A stretch of DNA of 19,639 nucleotides from Planctomycetaceae bacterium UBA2972 (GTDB lineage Bacteria; Planctomycetota; Planctomycetia; Pirellulales; Pirellulaceae), in the NCBI GenBank assembly GCA_002348315.1, contig DEAW01000112.1:1-19639 (forward strand), in the 5' to 3' direction. Below, one piece after another: positions 8,602 to 16,457 of this stretch; within the stretch, counting starts at the first letter, position 1; each line of letters begins with the position of its first letter. The translations under genes were made by a program, and so were the position numbers. The notes under the pieces are model-generated. The model was given only the letters and a program-made list of their open reading frames with translations, was not told where the DNA came from and ran no database searches.

Positions 8602-10200
8602 ATGAGCGACACACCAGCAGACAAACCCGAAACTGAGTCCGATTCGATAGAAGACCTGCAGATGCACGTTGCCAGCCGACGTGAGAAGATGCGCAAAATC
8701 GAGGAATTGGGTCTCGATCCCTGGGGCGGACGTTTTGATGATCGCCAGTTAATCAGCGAAATTCGCTCGCGGCTAGCCGAAGTTCAGTACCAGAAAGAAG
8801 ATGGTACGCTCGTTGCTTTGCCGGATCTGGATGGAGATCCTGAAGAACGAGTTAACATGCGTGATTGGCGTGCAGAGCAGGGGCCGGGATCGGAAATCGG
8901 CCCAACCGTGCGAGCTGCCGGACGTATCATGCTGAAACGCGATAAGGGGAAACTTAGCTTTATCGATATTCAGGATTGGAGTGGACGGCTGCAGCTGTTC
9001 GTGGGGAAAAAACAGGTCGGTGAAGAAGATTTTGAATTAGCTGGTTTGTTTGATCTGGGAGATATCGTTGGAGTCGATGGAAGATTGGGAGTTACCAATA
9101 CAGGGGAACTAACGATCTTTGCAGAGCAACTGCATTTTTTGACCAAGTCGATTGAACCACCTCCGGCAAAACACCTCGGAATGACAGATCCTGAATTACG
9201 TCAACGTCGGCGTTATGTTGATCTGGCGTACAACGAAGGGGTACAGCAGCGATTTTTGAATCGAACCAAAATCGTTCAGTCAATTCGAAGCTCATTGGCG
9301 GATGAAAACTTTGCGGAAATCGAAGGCCCGACATTGCATTCGATCGCGGGCGGAGCAGCCGCTCGTCCGTTTGTCACCCACCATAATGCATTGGACTTAG
9401 AACTCTATATGCGAATTGCCTTGGAGTTACACCTCAAGCGGCTTCTCGTCGGTGGTCTGGAACGCGTCTATGAACTCGGCCGAGTCTATCGTAATGAAGG
9501 AATCAGCCCGAGACACAATCCTGAATTTACAATGTTGGAAGTCTATCAGGCATTCGGTGATTATCAATCGATGATGGATTTGACTGAAAAGATTATCGTG
9601 GATGCGATCGATGCCATTGGTGGCAACTACAAATTGCCATTTGGTGAACACGAAATTGATTTTACTCCCCCGTTTCAGCGAGCGACTTACAACGAGCTGT
9701 TTGAAAAGCACACCGGCGTCGATCCTGCGAATGCCGAAGCTGTGGCCGAATATGCTAAAAAAATTGGTGTCGATACCGAAGGACGCCATCCGGATGTGAT
9801 TAAGAATGAAGTTTTCGAAGAACGTGTGGAAGATGCTCTCGAAGGTCCGGTGTTTGTAATCGATTACCCAGCCAGTATCTGTCCGCTGACAAAGCGAAAA
9901 CGTGATAATCCGGAAATAGCAGAACGGTTTGAACTGTTTGTGAGAGGAATGGAAATTGCCAATGCCTACACCGAATTAAACGATCCGGACTTGCAGGAAG
10001 AACTGTTCAAAACGCAGTTGGAGGGTCTGTCAGACGAGGATTCCATGGCCAAAATGGATAACGACTTTATTCGGGCCCTGCGTTACGGCATGCCGCCGGC
10101 AGGTGGATTGGGCATCGGAATCGATCGCTTAGTGATGCTGCTAACGAATTCCCAGACAATTAGAGACGTAATACTATTCCCTTTACTACGCCCGGAATAA
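8602..10200 (+). CDS. lysS: lysyl-tRNA synthetase, class II
   Basis: The enzyme charges tRNA-Lys with lysine in the cytoplasm. The 532-residue product has an N-terminal helix (SRREKMRKIEELGLDPW), an OB-fold anticodon-binding domain (about 60-190) and a class II catalytic domain. Visible motifs are GGAAARPFVTHHNALDLELY, motif 2 with VYRNEGISPRHNPEFTMLE near 290-315, and motif 3 GGLGIGIDRLVMLL near 500-514. The length is slightly above the usual 500 or so. The ATG at 8602 is preferred because AAGG at 8590-8593 lies 8 bp upstream. An in-frame TTG at 8575 would add nine residues but has no ribosome-binding site. One oddity is that the normally conserved RIAPEL before motif 2 reads RIALEL here (Leu274 for Pro). 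It is followed 100 bp later by the ABC permease on the same strand. Confidence 0.97.
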   Translation: MSDTPADKPETESDSIEDLQMHVASRREKMRKIEELGLDPWGGRFDDRQLISEIRSRLAEVQYQKEDGTLVALPDLDGDPEERVNMRDWRAEQGPGSEIGPTVRAAGRIMLKRDKGKLSFIDIQDWSGRLQLFVGKKQVGEEDFELAGLFDLGDIVGVDGRLGVTNTGELTIFAEQLHFLTKSIEPPPAKHLGMTDPELRQRRRYVDLAYNEGVQQRFLNRTKIVQSIRSSLADENFAEIEGPTLHSIAGGAAARPFVTHHNALDLELYMRIALELHLKRLLVGGLERVYELGRVYRNEGISPRHNPEFTMLEVYQAFGDYQSMMDLTEKIIVDAIDAIGGNYKLPFGEHEIDFTPPFQRATYNELFEKHTGVDPANAEAVAEYAKKIGVDTEGRHPDVIKNEVFEERVEDALEGPVFVIDYPASICPLTKRKRDNPEIAERFELFVRGMEIANAYTELNDPDLQEELFKTQLEGLSDEDSMAKMDNDFIRALRYGMPPAGGLGIGIDRLVMLLTNSQTIRDVILFPLLRPE

Positions 10201-10300
10201 TAGAATAGGCCAAGTGGTCAAACAAAAGTTAGGTTGAAGCGTTACAGGATGGAACGCGAATTGAGCAACTGACGAACATACCAAAGCCGAAGGATTGGCA

Positions 10301-11887
10301 GTGTATAAACTTTTACTATCATGGCGATATCTTAAAAGCCGCTATATTGCGCTCGCTTCGATCGTCAGTGTGACACTGGGCGTGGCAACGTTAATCGTCG
10401 TTAATAGTGTCATGGCTGGCTTTAGCGATGAAATGCATAAACGCCTGCACGGTATTCTTTCAGATGTCGTGATCCGTAGCCACGATTTGAATGGCTTGCC
10501 CGACCCGCAATGGCATATGGATGAAATTCAAAAGCTTGCCGGCGATCAGATTGAAGCGATGACGGCAGCGATTCAGATTCCTGCCATGATTAATTTTCGA
10601 GATAATATTCAAGGGCAGTGGATCACTCAACCCATCACGCTCATCGGGATTGATCAACAGACGTACGCAGGTGTATCTGATTTTTCTGAGTATTTACTGC
10701 ACCCGGACAATCGACAGCAACTCGATTTTCTTTTGAAAGAGAACGATTACGGACGTGGGAAAAAAGATCGCTTTCCAGTTTCCGGATGGGCCCGTCGCCG
10801 CGTCTCTGCGGAATGGCAAACCAATGCCGCCAATGCGCAAACCCAACAGGATGGTATTGATGCAGCAGATATTCCAGCCTCTCCATTTCCGTTGGTCGAC
10901 GATAGTGGTATCGAAGGACAAGGAGAAACGGTTGAGGGACTGGATAATGGAGTTCCCGGTGTTCCGTTTCAGAGTGTCGACGAACCTGAACTCGTGTTTG
11001 ACCCGGCCACCGAACAGCATACGGGAATCGTGCTGGGGATTTCAATCTGCAGCGTTCGTGGACGAGATGCTGATGGTGAAGTGATGGACTACTATTTCGC
11101 GTTGCCCGGCGATGATGTCAAAGTTACTTTTCCAAATACTGGTCAACCTCCCAAGGCCGTGAGTGATAGTTTTACGATTGTGGATTTCTACGAAAGTGAA
11201 ATGAGTGAATACGATTCATCATTTGCTTTTGTGCCATTGTCGAAAATCCAGGATCTGCGAGGCATGGTGGATATTCAGTCCGGTGTTAAAAGTGTGTCAA
11301 CGATTCAGCTAAAGTTGAAAGAAGGAGCGGACCTCAATGCGGTTCGAGATAAACTGCAGGCGAGGTTCCCGATTCAACAGTTCGGTTATCAGATTCAAAC
11401 ATGGCGGGACATGCAAGGACCACTTTTAGCGGCAGTCCAACTGGAAACCACAATCCTGAATATTCTCTTGTTTTTGATTATCGCAGTCGCCGGTTTTGGG
11501 ATCCTGGCAACCTTCTTTATGATCGTTGTTGAAAAGACTCGGGATGTGGGGATTCTTAAGAGCCTCGGAGCGCCTAGTGGCGGTGTGATGAGTATCTTCC
11601 TTGGTTATGGGTTGTCGTTGGGTACTGTAGGTTCCGGAGTCGGGCTCGTGCTGGGGCTACTGTTTGTCGATCACATTAACACCATCGCCGGGTGGATTGA
11701 ACAAGTGACCGGACAGGAAGTTTTTGATCCGACGGTCTATTACTTCAGCCAAATTCCAGTCATTGTGAATCCAGTGACCTGTGTTTGGGTTGTGCTCGGG
11801 GCAATCGCTATTGCTGTGATTGCAAGTATTCTTCCGGCGAGAAAAGCTGCCAAATTGCATCCGGTGGAGGCCTTGAGATATGAGTAG
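10301..11887 (+). CDS. LolC/LolE-type ABC transporter permease (lipoprotein release / MacB-like)
   Basis: This 528-residue inner-membrane permease has the LolC/E topology. Membrane helix 1 is at about 16-36 (ALASIVSVTLGVATLIVV), a large periplasmic domain follows, and three helices lie at about 384-410, 427-455 and 490-514. The cytoplasmic coupling motif EKTRDVGILKSLGA is present. LolC/E are about 400-415 residues; the excess is mainly a Gln/Asp/Pro/Gly-rich insert at about 165-240 in the periplasmic domain. The likely role is extraction of lipoproteins or lipids for outer-membrane delivery, working with the ATPase whose ATG overlaps this gene's last 8 bases. Only one permease gene is present, which suggests a homodimer like LolF. 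The GTG at 10301 is chosen because GAAGGA (10289-10294) is 6 bp upstream; the TTG at 10295 directly abuts that site. Confidence 0.88.
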   Translation: MYKLLLSWRYLKSRYIALASIVSVTLGVATLIVVNSVMAGFSDEMHKRLHGILSDVVIRSHDLNGLPDPQWHMDEIQKLAGDQIEAMTAAIQIPAMINFRDNIQGQWITQPITLIGIDQQTYAGVSDFSEYLLHPDNRQQLDFLLKENDYGRGKKDRFPVSGWARRRVSAEWQTNAANAQTQQDGIDAADIPASPFPLVDDSGIEGQGETVEGLDNGVPGVPFQSVDEPELVFDPATEQHTGIVLGISICSVRGRDADGEVMDYYFALPGDDVKVTFPNTGQPPKAVSDSFTIVDFYESEMSEYDSSFAFVPLSKIQDLRGMVDIQSGVKSVSTIQLKLKEGADLNAVRDKLQARFPIQQFGYQIQTWRDMQGPLLAAVQLETTILNILLFLIIAVAGFGILATFFMIVVEKTRDVGILKSLGAPSGGVMSIFLGYGLSLGTVGSGVGLVLGLLFVDHINTIAGWIEQVTGQEVFDPTVYYFSQIPVIVNPVTCVWVVLGAIAIAVIASILPARKAAKLHPVEALRYE

Positions 11888-12674
11888 TGCCTTTGAATTG
11901 ACATACCCGGAGACGCCACGTCAGGACAACGAAACGCAGGACTCGTTACATCCACGATTGTTGACCTCGCCAGTAGTGTTGCAGGCCACAGGAGTCACGA
12001 AAAGTTATCGTAAGGGTAAGGTTGAAGTCCCGGTTCTCAATGGTGTTGATATTGAAGTTGTTGAGGGCGAGTTTCAGGCCATCGTTGGTGCAAGTGGCTC
12101 AGGGAAGAGCACGCTGCTTCATTTGCTTGCCACGCTGGACAAACCAGATTCAGGTGAAATATTCTTCGAAGATAATCGGATAGACAATTTACCGGCTGCT
12201 TCACGGGATATTCTGAGAAATCGGTACATCGGGATGATTTTTCAGTTTTATCATTTGTTGCCTGAACTAACGGCATTGGAAAATGTCCTGATGCCCGTCA
12301 TGATTAACCACGGTGTCGTTTCTTATATGATGCAGCGTTGGAAGTTTCGTAAGCGGGCGAAGGAATTACTCGACTTGGTTGGCCTTAGCCACCGTCTTAA
12401 ACATCGTCCCAGGGAAATGTCGGGAGGTGAAATGCAACGAGTCGCTATTGCTCGATCATTGATGGCAAATCCACGGCTGTTATTGGCAGACGAACCGACC
12501 GGTAATCTGGACCGTGCCGCGGGTGAAGAAATAATGTCGATAATCAATGAGTTAAATTCCGCATATGATGTCACGATTATCATGGTGACACATGATATGT
12601 CGATTGCCGCTCAGGCAGATCGGACAGTGCGATTGGCTGAAGGCCGAGTGGAATCGGTTTCGTTTCAGAGTTAA
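11880..12674 (+). CDS. lolD: LolD-type ABC transporter ATPase
   Basis: This 264-residue ATPase partners the upstream permease. The nucleotide-binding motifs are complete: Walker A GASGSGKST (70-78), Q-loop Q122 (FQFYHLLPELTALENV), signature SGGEMQ (181-186), Walker B LLLADE with E205, and the switch histidine in MVTHD (H238). The FYHLLPELTALENV pattern is typical of the LolD/MacB subfamily. About 30 polar residues precede the domain, more than in E. coli LolD. The ATG lies inside the end of the permease gene (8-base overlap with its TAG at 11885-11887), indicating translational coupling. A MacB-like export role is a less likely alternative, since no MacA-type partner is present in the window. 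Confidence 0.9.
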   Translation: MSSAFELTYPETPRQDNETQDSLHPRLLTSPVVLQATGVTKSYRKGKVEVPVLNGVDIEVVEGEFQAIVGASGSGKSTLLHLLATLDKPDSGEIFFEDNRIDNLPAASRDILRNRYIGMIFQFYHLLPELTALENVLMPVMINHGVVSYMMQRWKFRKRAKELLDLVGLSHRLKHRPREMSGGEMQRVAIARSLMANPRLLLADEPTGNLDRAAGEEIMSIINELNSAYDVTIIMVTHDMSIAAQADRTVRLAEGRVESVSFQS

Positions 12675-12728
12675 CTCTCTGCCAACCGGTACTCAAGCTC
12701 ACTTCTGCTGTCTAAAATAATGGCTTGG

Positions 12729-12743
12729 TCACCGCTACGGTGA
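12729..12743. repeat. small inverted repeat in the lolD-ilvE gap
   Basis: TCACCG (12729-12734), CTA, CGGTGA (12738-12743) is a perfect 6-bp stem with a 3-base loop, 33 bp before the aminotransferase start. No T-run follows on the plus strand. It could be an attenuating hairpin, an operator or chance. Confidence 0.25.
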
Positions 12744-12776
12744 AGTAATCAACTGTCTGGAATCTGTGATTAGATT

Positions 12777-13634
12777 ATGGCTCTGAAAGTTTTCATTAAC
12801 GGTACGCTTTACAACAAAGAAGATGCGAAGGTCAGTGTTTATGACCACGGGTTTTTGTACGGTGATGGTGTCTTCGAAGGTATGCGAAGTTACGCCGGAA
12901 CTGTATTCAGAATGAAAGAACATCTGGATCGATTGTGGGAATCGGCTGAGAAAATTCAACTCACGATTCCGATGACGAAAGAAGAAATGTCCGATGCCGT
13001 GAATGCGACACTTGCGGCGAATGAGATCGAAGATGGTTATATCCGACTGGTGGTCTCGCGAGGGGAAGGTACACTCGGACTTGATCCGAATAAGTGCCCA
13101 ACACCTAATATTATTATCATCACGGATTTTATTACGTTGTATCCGGATGAGTTCTATCAGAATGGCTTGGAAATCATCACGGCCAAGACCATTCGGAATC
13201 ATCCGGGAGCGTTAGATCCGCGGATCAAATCGCTAAATTATTTAAATAACATTCTGGCCAAAATCGAAGGCCTGGCAGCCGGGTGTGTTGAAACACTGAT
13301 GTTGAATCACAAAGGCGAAGTGGCTGAATGCACTGGAGACAATATCTTTATTGTCAAAGGTGGAAAGCTGCTGACTCCTCCTGTTGAAGCGGGCGTGCTC
13401 GAAGGTATTACTCGTGGCGCGGTGATGGAACTGGCAGCCGGAGATGGTGTCGAAGTGGTAGAGTCGACGATGACACTTGAGGATGTGTACTCGGCGGAAG
13501 AAGTATTCCTGACAGGAAGTGCTGCGGAAATTGTGCCGGTTATCAAAGTTGATGGAAAGCAAATCGGCGACGGGACTCCGGGGCTGATTACCAGACGAGT
13601 GGCAGATCTTTATTCGCAATTGCGTACTTCTTAA
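12777..13634 (+). CDS. ilvE: class IV PLP aminotransferase (branched-chain amino acid type)
   Basis: This 285-residue fold-type IV aminotransferase most likely interconverts branched-chain amino acids and their 2-oxo acids. The sequence shows VYDHGFLYGDGVFEGMR (21-37), the PLP lysine K151 in RIKSLNYLNN, E184 in ECTGDNIF, the phosphate-binding region GVLEGITRGAVMELA and FLTGSAAEIVPV near the C-terminus. The length is normal for the family. The YGDGVFEG form is common in archaeal and planctomycete IlvE proteins, but D-amino-acid aminotransferases and aminodeoxychorismate lyases share these motifs, so substrate is inferred. It lies 102 bp after the ATPase and is probably read from its own promoter, which I could not pinpoint. 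The start is the first ATG of the conserved FINGTLY N-terminus. Confidence 0.88.
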   Translation: MALKVFINGTLYNKEDAKVSVYDHGFLYGDGVFEGMRSYAGTVFRMKEHLDRLWESAEKIQLTIPMTKEEMSDAVNATLAANEIEDGYIRLVVSRGEGTLGLDPNKCPTPNIIIITDFITLYPDEFYQNGLEIITAKTIRNHPGALDPRIKSLNYLNNILAKIEGLAAGCVETLMLNHKGEVAECTGDNIFIVKGGKLLTPPVEAGVLEGITRGAVMELAAGDGVEVVESTMTLEDVYSAEEVFLTGSAAEIVPVIKVDGKQIGDGTPGLITRRVADLYSQLRTS

Positions 13635-13736
13635 GTAAGAGTGCTGTCATTCCATATTGAGTTGAGGCCGGGGATTTAGTACAAATTCCAATCGGTTTTT
13701 GTCCTTACATGCCTTCCTTGCACGACTTGTCCTTCG

Positions 13737-14660
13737 ATGTCATCGCAGATTCGACTAGTAGCCATCCTACTGATGATTATTGCCTGCCCCTCTGGTGGCA
13801 CGACGGCGTCTGCGCAAGAACCTATTCTGCTACACCCCCAGGGTAAAGAAGCGATCTATTCGCCGGATTGGAACCGAGGCGTTCGCAATTTGGCTCCCAG
13901 TTTTAATCGGCTAAAACCAGGAGAACACCGACGTCCATTCCCTGAAGAAGAAATCGATGTAGTGAGTGAGAACATCGGCTTATGGATTCCGACGATTCGA
14001 GTGGACAAAACAGTGTGGGATGGCACGATTGAATTTGGCGGCAATGGGACGACCGGAAATACCAGTACGTCACGCCTGTTTGCCAGCGTCGAATTAGAAC
14101 GGGATACTCGCAAAGGTGAACTTGAAATTGATCTCGATTATGTCCGCTCGAAAGCAGGTGGAGTGGTCAACAAACATCACACGCTATTTGACGTAGGGCA
14201 TCAGTGGTTGAAAGATGGTAGTAATCTGAGCTGGTTTGCCGAATTGGGACTGGAATTCGATGAATTTCGTCCCTTTGATTTACGATTGACAGCCAATGGA
14301 GGTATCCAGAAGCTGTTTGTGGATAACGAGGTGACTCAATTGAGCTGGCGTTTTGGTGCCGGTATGTCACAGGAGATCGGAGCAGTCGAGGATAATGTGA
14401 TTCCGGAAGCCGTGTTTGGGCTAATCCTCGAAAAACAGCTTACTTCGCGACAACTATTAAAAGTGGACTTTGATTACTTTCCCGATTGGTCGAATTTCAC
14501 CGAGTTCCGATTGGAGGCCGAAGGATCCTGGCGGTTTATTCTTGACGAAGATCATGGTTGGAGTCTGAAGTTGTCAGCACTAGATCGTTATGACAGTACG
14601 CCTGGGCAGAATCGCCCGAATGACTTCACCTACTCGCTTGTCCTCTTGTGGGAAATTTGA
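13737..14660 (+). CDS. DUF481 (YdiY-like) outer-membrane beta-barrel protein
   Basis: This 307-residue protein has a signal peptide (about 1-26, hydrophobic LVAILLMIIACPSG, cleavage near SAQE). After roughly 80 linker residues comes a C-terminal barrel-like region of alternating hydrophobic/polar strands with acidic turns (FASVELERDTRKGELEIDLD, EFDEFRPFDLRL, RFGAGMSQEIG). It ends DRYDSTPGQNRPNDFTYS followed by LVLLWEI. That closing pattern is characteristic of DUF481 proteins as I recall them from planctomycetes. The founding member YdiY is annotated as a salt-induced outer-membrane protein; the molecular role is unknown. The start has no strong ribosome-binding site, and the 102-bp upstream gap shows no clear promoter. 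It is convergent with the exported methyltransferase, 17 bp from stop to stop. Confidence 0.78.
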   Translation: MSSQIRLVAILLMIIACPSGGTTASAQEPILLHPQGKEAIYSPDWNRGVRNLAPSFNRLKPGEHRRPFPEEEIDVVSENIGLWIPTIRVDKTVWDGTIEFGGNGTTGNTSTSRLFASVELERDTRKGELEIDLDYVRSKAGGVVNKHHTLFDVGHQWLKDGSNLSWFAELGLEFDEFRPFDLRLTANGGIQKLFVDNEVTQLSWRFGAGMSQEIGAVEDNVIPEAVFGLILEKQLTSRQLLKVDFDYFPDWSNFTEFRLEAEGSWRFILDEDHGWSLKLSALDRYDSTPGQNRPNDFTYSLVLLWEI

Positions 14661-14676
14661 TCGAGTTCTTGCTCGA
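14661..14676. terminator. hairpin filling the gap between two convergent stop codons
   Basis: TCGAG (14661-14665) and CTCGA (14672-14676) form a 5-bp stem, extendable by a T-G wobble, with a short loop. It occupies nearly the whole 17-bp gap between the DUF481 stop (14658-14660) and the methyltransferase stop (14678-14680). T-rich bases follow on both strands but without a long run, so it may act as a weak bidirectional terminator. Confidence 0.35.
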
Positions 14677-14677
14677 C

Positions 14678-15430
14678 TTATTTACTGGATTCGTTTTTCC
14701 AGTTCGGGTCTTTTCCAAAGAACATCATGTGTTGCCACGGTAGTTTGTCAAATTCCTTGGTTAGCTGGAATCCGTTGGATTCGTATTCCTTGAGAATTTG
14801 CTTTTTACTCATCTTGTGTAATGGTTTGATAGGAACTTTGGGGTCCTCTTCGCGATACTCGAGTAGGACAATTTGCCCATCCTCTTTTAAACTCTCTCGC
14901 ATGTAATTGAGCATGACTTCCGGATGAGATAATTCGTGGTACACGTCGACCATCAAAATGAAATCTACACTGTTCTTAGGAAGATGAGGATTGTGAAACG
15001 AGCCTAAGATGGGGGTCACGTTTTCGATTGCCTCACTTTCCACACGCGTGCGAAGTAGTTGTAGCATTTGAGGTTGGACGTCGACGGCAAGAATCGTACC
15101 CGCCGGGCCGACCATTTTAGCCAGTTGCAGTGAATAGAATCCATTTCCACATCCCATATCACAAATCGTCATCCCGGTTTTGACTCCGAGGTTGGAGAGC
15201 ATGAGCGAACAGCGTTCTTCGTTCTCTCGGTTTTCTCGGATGAGCCAGGGAGCGCCGGTGTAATGCATGGTCTGCGCAATCTGACGCCCCATGTAAATTC
15301 GCCGCCCCGGAGGAAGTTTGGCTTGCTTTTGAGTGATTTGCTGTTGCGCTTCAACTGCCGCGGGGCCTAGCGGAGTTCCGGGAAAGTACAAAATGGCGAT
15401 TGCTGAAAAAATGAAGATCATCCGAAGCAT
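14678..15430 (-). CDS. class I SAM-dependent methyltransferase with an N-terminal signal peptide
   Basis: This 250-residue protein starts with a typical export signal (hydrophobic MIFIFSAIAILYF, cleavage near VEAQ at about 28). A complete class I methyltransferase domain follows: SAM-binding motif I CDMGCGNGFYS (90-100), the acidic residue D117 of motif II (ILAVDVQP), and motif IV region VDFILMVDVYHEL, then IVLLEYRE. The domain lacks the Cys/His features of DNA methylases and resembles small-molecule or quinone-type enzymes; the substrate is unknown. Export is at odds with the cytoplasmic location of SAM, so the protein may be membrane-tethered facing inward, or may use an envelope substrate in an unknown way. 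GGAAGAAG lies just upstream of the ATG, which supports this start and hence the signal peptide. No partner gene is adjacent on this strand. Confidence 0.85.
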   Translation of the reverse strand: MLRMIFIFSAIAILYFPGTPLGPAAVEAQQQITQKQAKLPPGRRIYMGRQIAQTMHYTGAPWLIRENRENEERCSLMLSNLGVKTGMTICDMGCGNGFYSLQLAKMVGPAGTILAVDVQPQMLQLLRTRVESEAIENVTPILGSFHNPHLPKNSVDFILMVDVYHELSHPEVMLNYMRESLKEDGQIVLLEYREEDPKVPIKPLHKMSKKQILKEYESNGFQLTKEFDKLPWQHMMFFGKDPNWKNESSK

Positions 15431-15592
15431 CAGTCTTCTTCCATAAACTTGTTTGGTGAGTGCGGCGAGTTACCTGTTCACCCGCTATACAATCATTCTA
15501 CAAAACATTGGCCACTCAACTCCAGCAGAAGTGTCGAATTCACCTAGGCAGGTTTCGCAGTCGGAGCGAAGTGTGAATAGAATTCCCCGATC

Positions 15593-16156
15593 TTAGAAGG
15601 GTTCGGGAAGTTTGCGCTGAAAGGGTGCAGTTTGATGAACGGGAGGGATTCTACCGTTTTCAACTTCCCATTGATACCGTTGTTGGTCGTCAGCATAGTA
15701 TGTCAGCCAGAGCTCAGGATCCGAATCCAAATCGACAAGTTTCCAGACGAGATTGTTCTCGGGCAGGTCGAGCTTCTTTTCGGTGGCCGGTAGGATGTCC
15801 CGGAATAAAACACAGTAAAGCTGTCGGTCCGAAAGATGGTCGGTGCACTCTAAGTAGACGCGTTGTTCGGCTAAGCGTTCGATGGCATCCCACATGACTT
15901 TAGATAGATTGCGATCGGACAAGGTGTCAGGGTGCGGGATTTGAAGCTCCGGCTCAAACCACTGGCTGATGGGAATTACGGGCGATCGTTCCCAACAAAG
16001 CATGGCTTTGAGAAATTTGTTTTCATCCTCAGTCGACATCTGTGATGCGTCGACCAGTTCAATAGACTCGTCCATGTAAGGTTCTAACTCGTCTCGTAGC
16101 TGAGCATTGAGAAGTAATTGATCGACTTCGTGTTTGGGAAATCTAACTTCAGACAT
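15593..16156 (-). CDS. unrecognised acidic 187-residue protein
   Basis: I do not recognise this family. The product is acidic, has no signal peptide or membrane segment and appears soluble and cytoplasmic. Features are a predicted helical N-terminal half (HEVDQLLLNAQLRDELEPYM), a Pro-rich turn (PVIPISQWFEPELQIPHPD), a Cys/His/Asp stretch YLECTDHLSDRQLY with FRDILP after it, and a Trp/Tyr-rich C-terminus (WLTYYADDQQRYQWEVENGR). ATG 16156 is the first in-frame start; no Shine-Dalgarno sequence is visible. It stands alone between rpiB (301 bp upstream on the same strand, with a terminator between) and the methyltransferase gene (162 bp downstream). Codon usage looks like its neighbours, so it is probably a resident gene rather than a recent arrival. 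Coding status is supported by length, composition and the absence of a better frame. Confidence 0.75.
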   Translation of the reverse strand: MSEVRFPKHEVDQLLLNAQLRDELEPYMDESIELVDASQMSTEDENKFLKAMLCWERSPVIPISQWFEPELQIPHPDTLSDRNLSKVMWDAIERLAEQRVYLECTDHLSDRQLYCVLFRDILPATEKKLDLPENNLVWKLVDLDSDPELWLTYYADDQQRYQWEVENGRIPPVHQTAPFQRKLPEPF

Positions 16157-16457
16157 GGATGTTCTTATTAACTTCTTATTTCTCAGACGCCGTTTTATGC
16201 GCCTGTTTTGATGTTTGGTTATGTCTTGAATCGTAATTGAATTGCGATGGCTTACAAGAACGATTTGTTACCAATTGCATCGTAACTGGAGTTAATTCCG
16301 AATGGTATTCGTCGTGACCGTTACGAAGGTAAATCTCGGACATTTAGCTGGTTTCGAGCGTTTTAATCGTTACGACCTGCACTGGAATCCGGTTTGCCCA
16401 GCCATAAAAAAACACGACCGAACGGCCGTGTTTGATGTGAGCATGGCTAGCCAGAGA
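16157..16457. other. 301-bp intergenic region between rpiB and the 187-residue protein gene
   Basis: Both flanking genes are on the minus strand. The rpiB-proximal end holds the terminator at 16405-16433. The rest must carry the promoter of the 187-residue protein gene. The best minus-strand match is TTGTAA (16257-16252), 16 bases, then TACGAT (16235-16230), which is weak. No open frame, tRNA or repeat was seen. Confidence 0.5.
16405..16433 (-). terminator. intrinsic terminator of the sua5/ywlE-rpiB operon
   Basis: Read on the minus strand, AAACACGGCC, loop GTTC, GGTCGTGTTT forms a 10-bp stem (one G-T pair) at 16433-16410. The T-run continues to 16406. It sits about 25 bases after the rpiB stop (16458-16460). 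Stem, tetraloop and U-tract are all textbook, making this the clearest non-coding signal in the window. Confidence 0.85.

Noticed and set aside
10295..10300. TTG 10295 as the permease start
   Set aside because: The only Shine-Dalgarno-like sequence (GAAGGA) abuts it with no spacing; the GTG at 10301 is correctly spaced.
10755..11084. Plus-strand 109-codon frame inside the permease gene
   Set aside because: It overlaps the well-supported permease frame and its product resembles no family; the permease frame continues intact through it.
13242..13619. Minus-strand reading frame opposite the aminotransferase
   Set aside because: The opposite strand encodes a complete, motif-bearing aminotransferase; this frame is Cys/His/Arg-rich with no domain, as expected of a shadow frame.
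15554..15570. TTCGC-AGTCGGA-GCGAA hairpin downstream of the 187-residue protein gene as a terminator
   Set aside because: The stem is only 5 bp and there is no T-run on the minus strand after it.
15625..15897. Plus-strand 90-codon frame opposite the 187-residue protein
   Set aside because: It is Arg/Ser/Gly-rich, low in typical protein features and lacks a ribosome-binding site; the minus-strand frame is longer and has a more protein-like composition.
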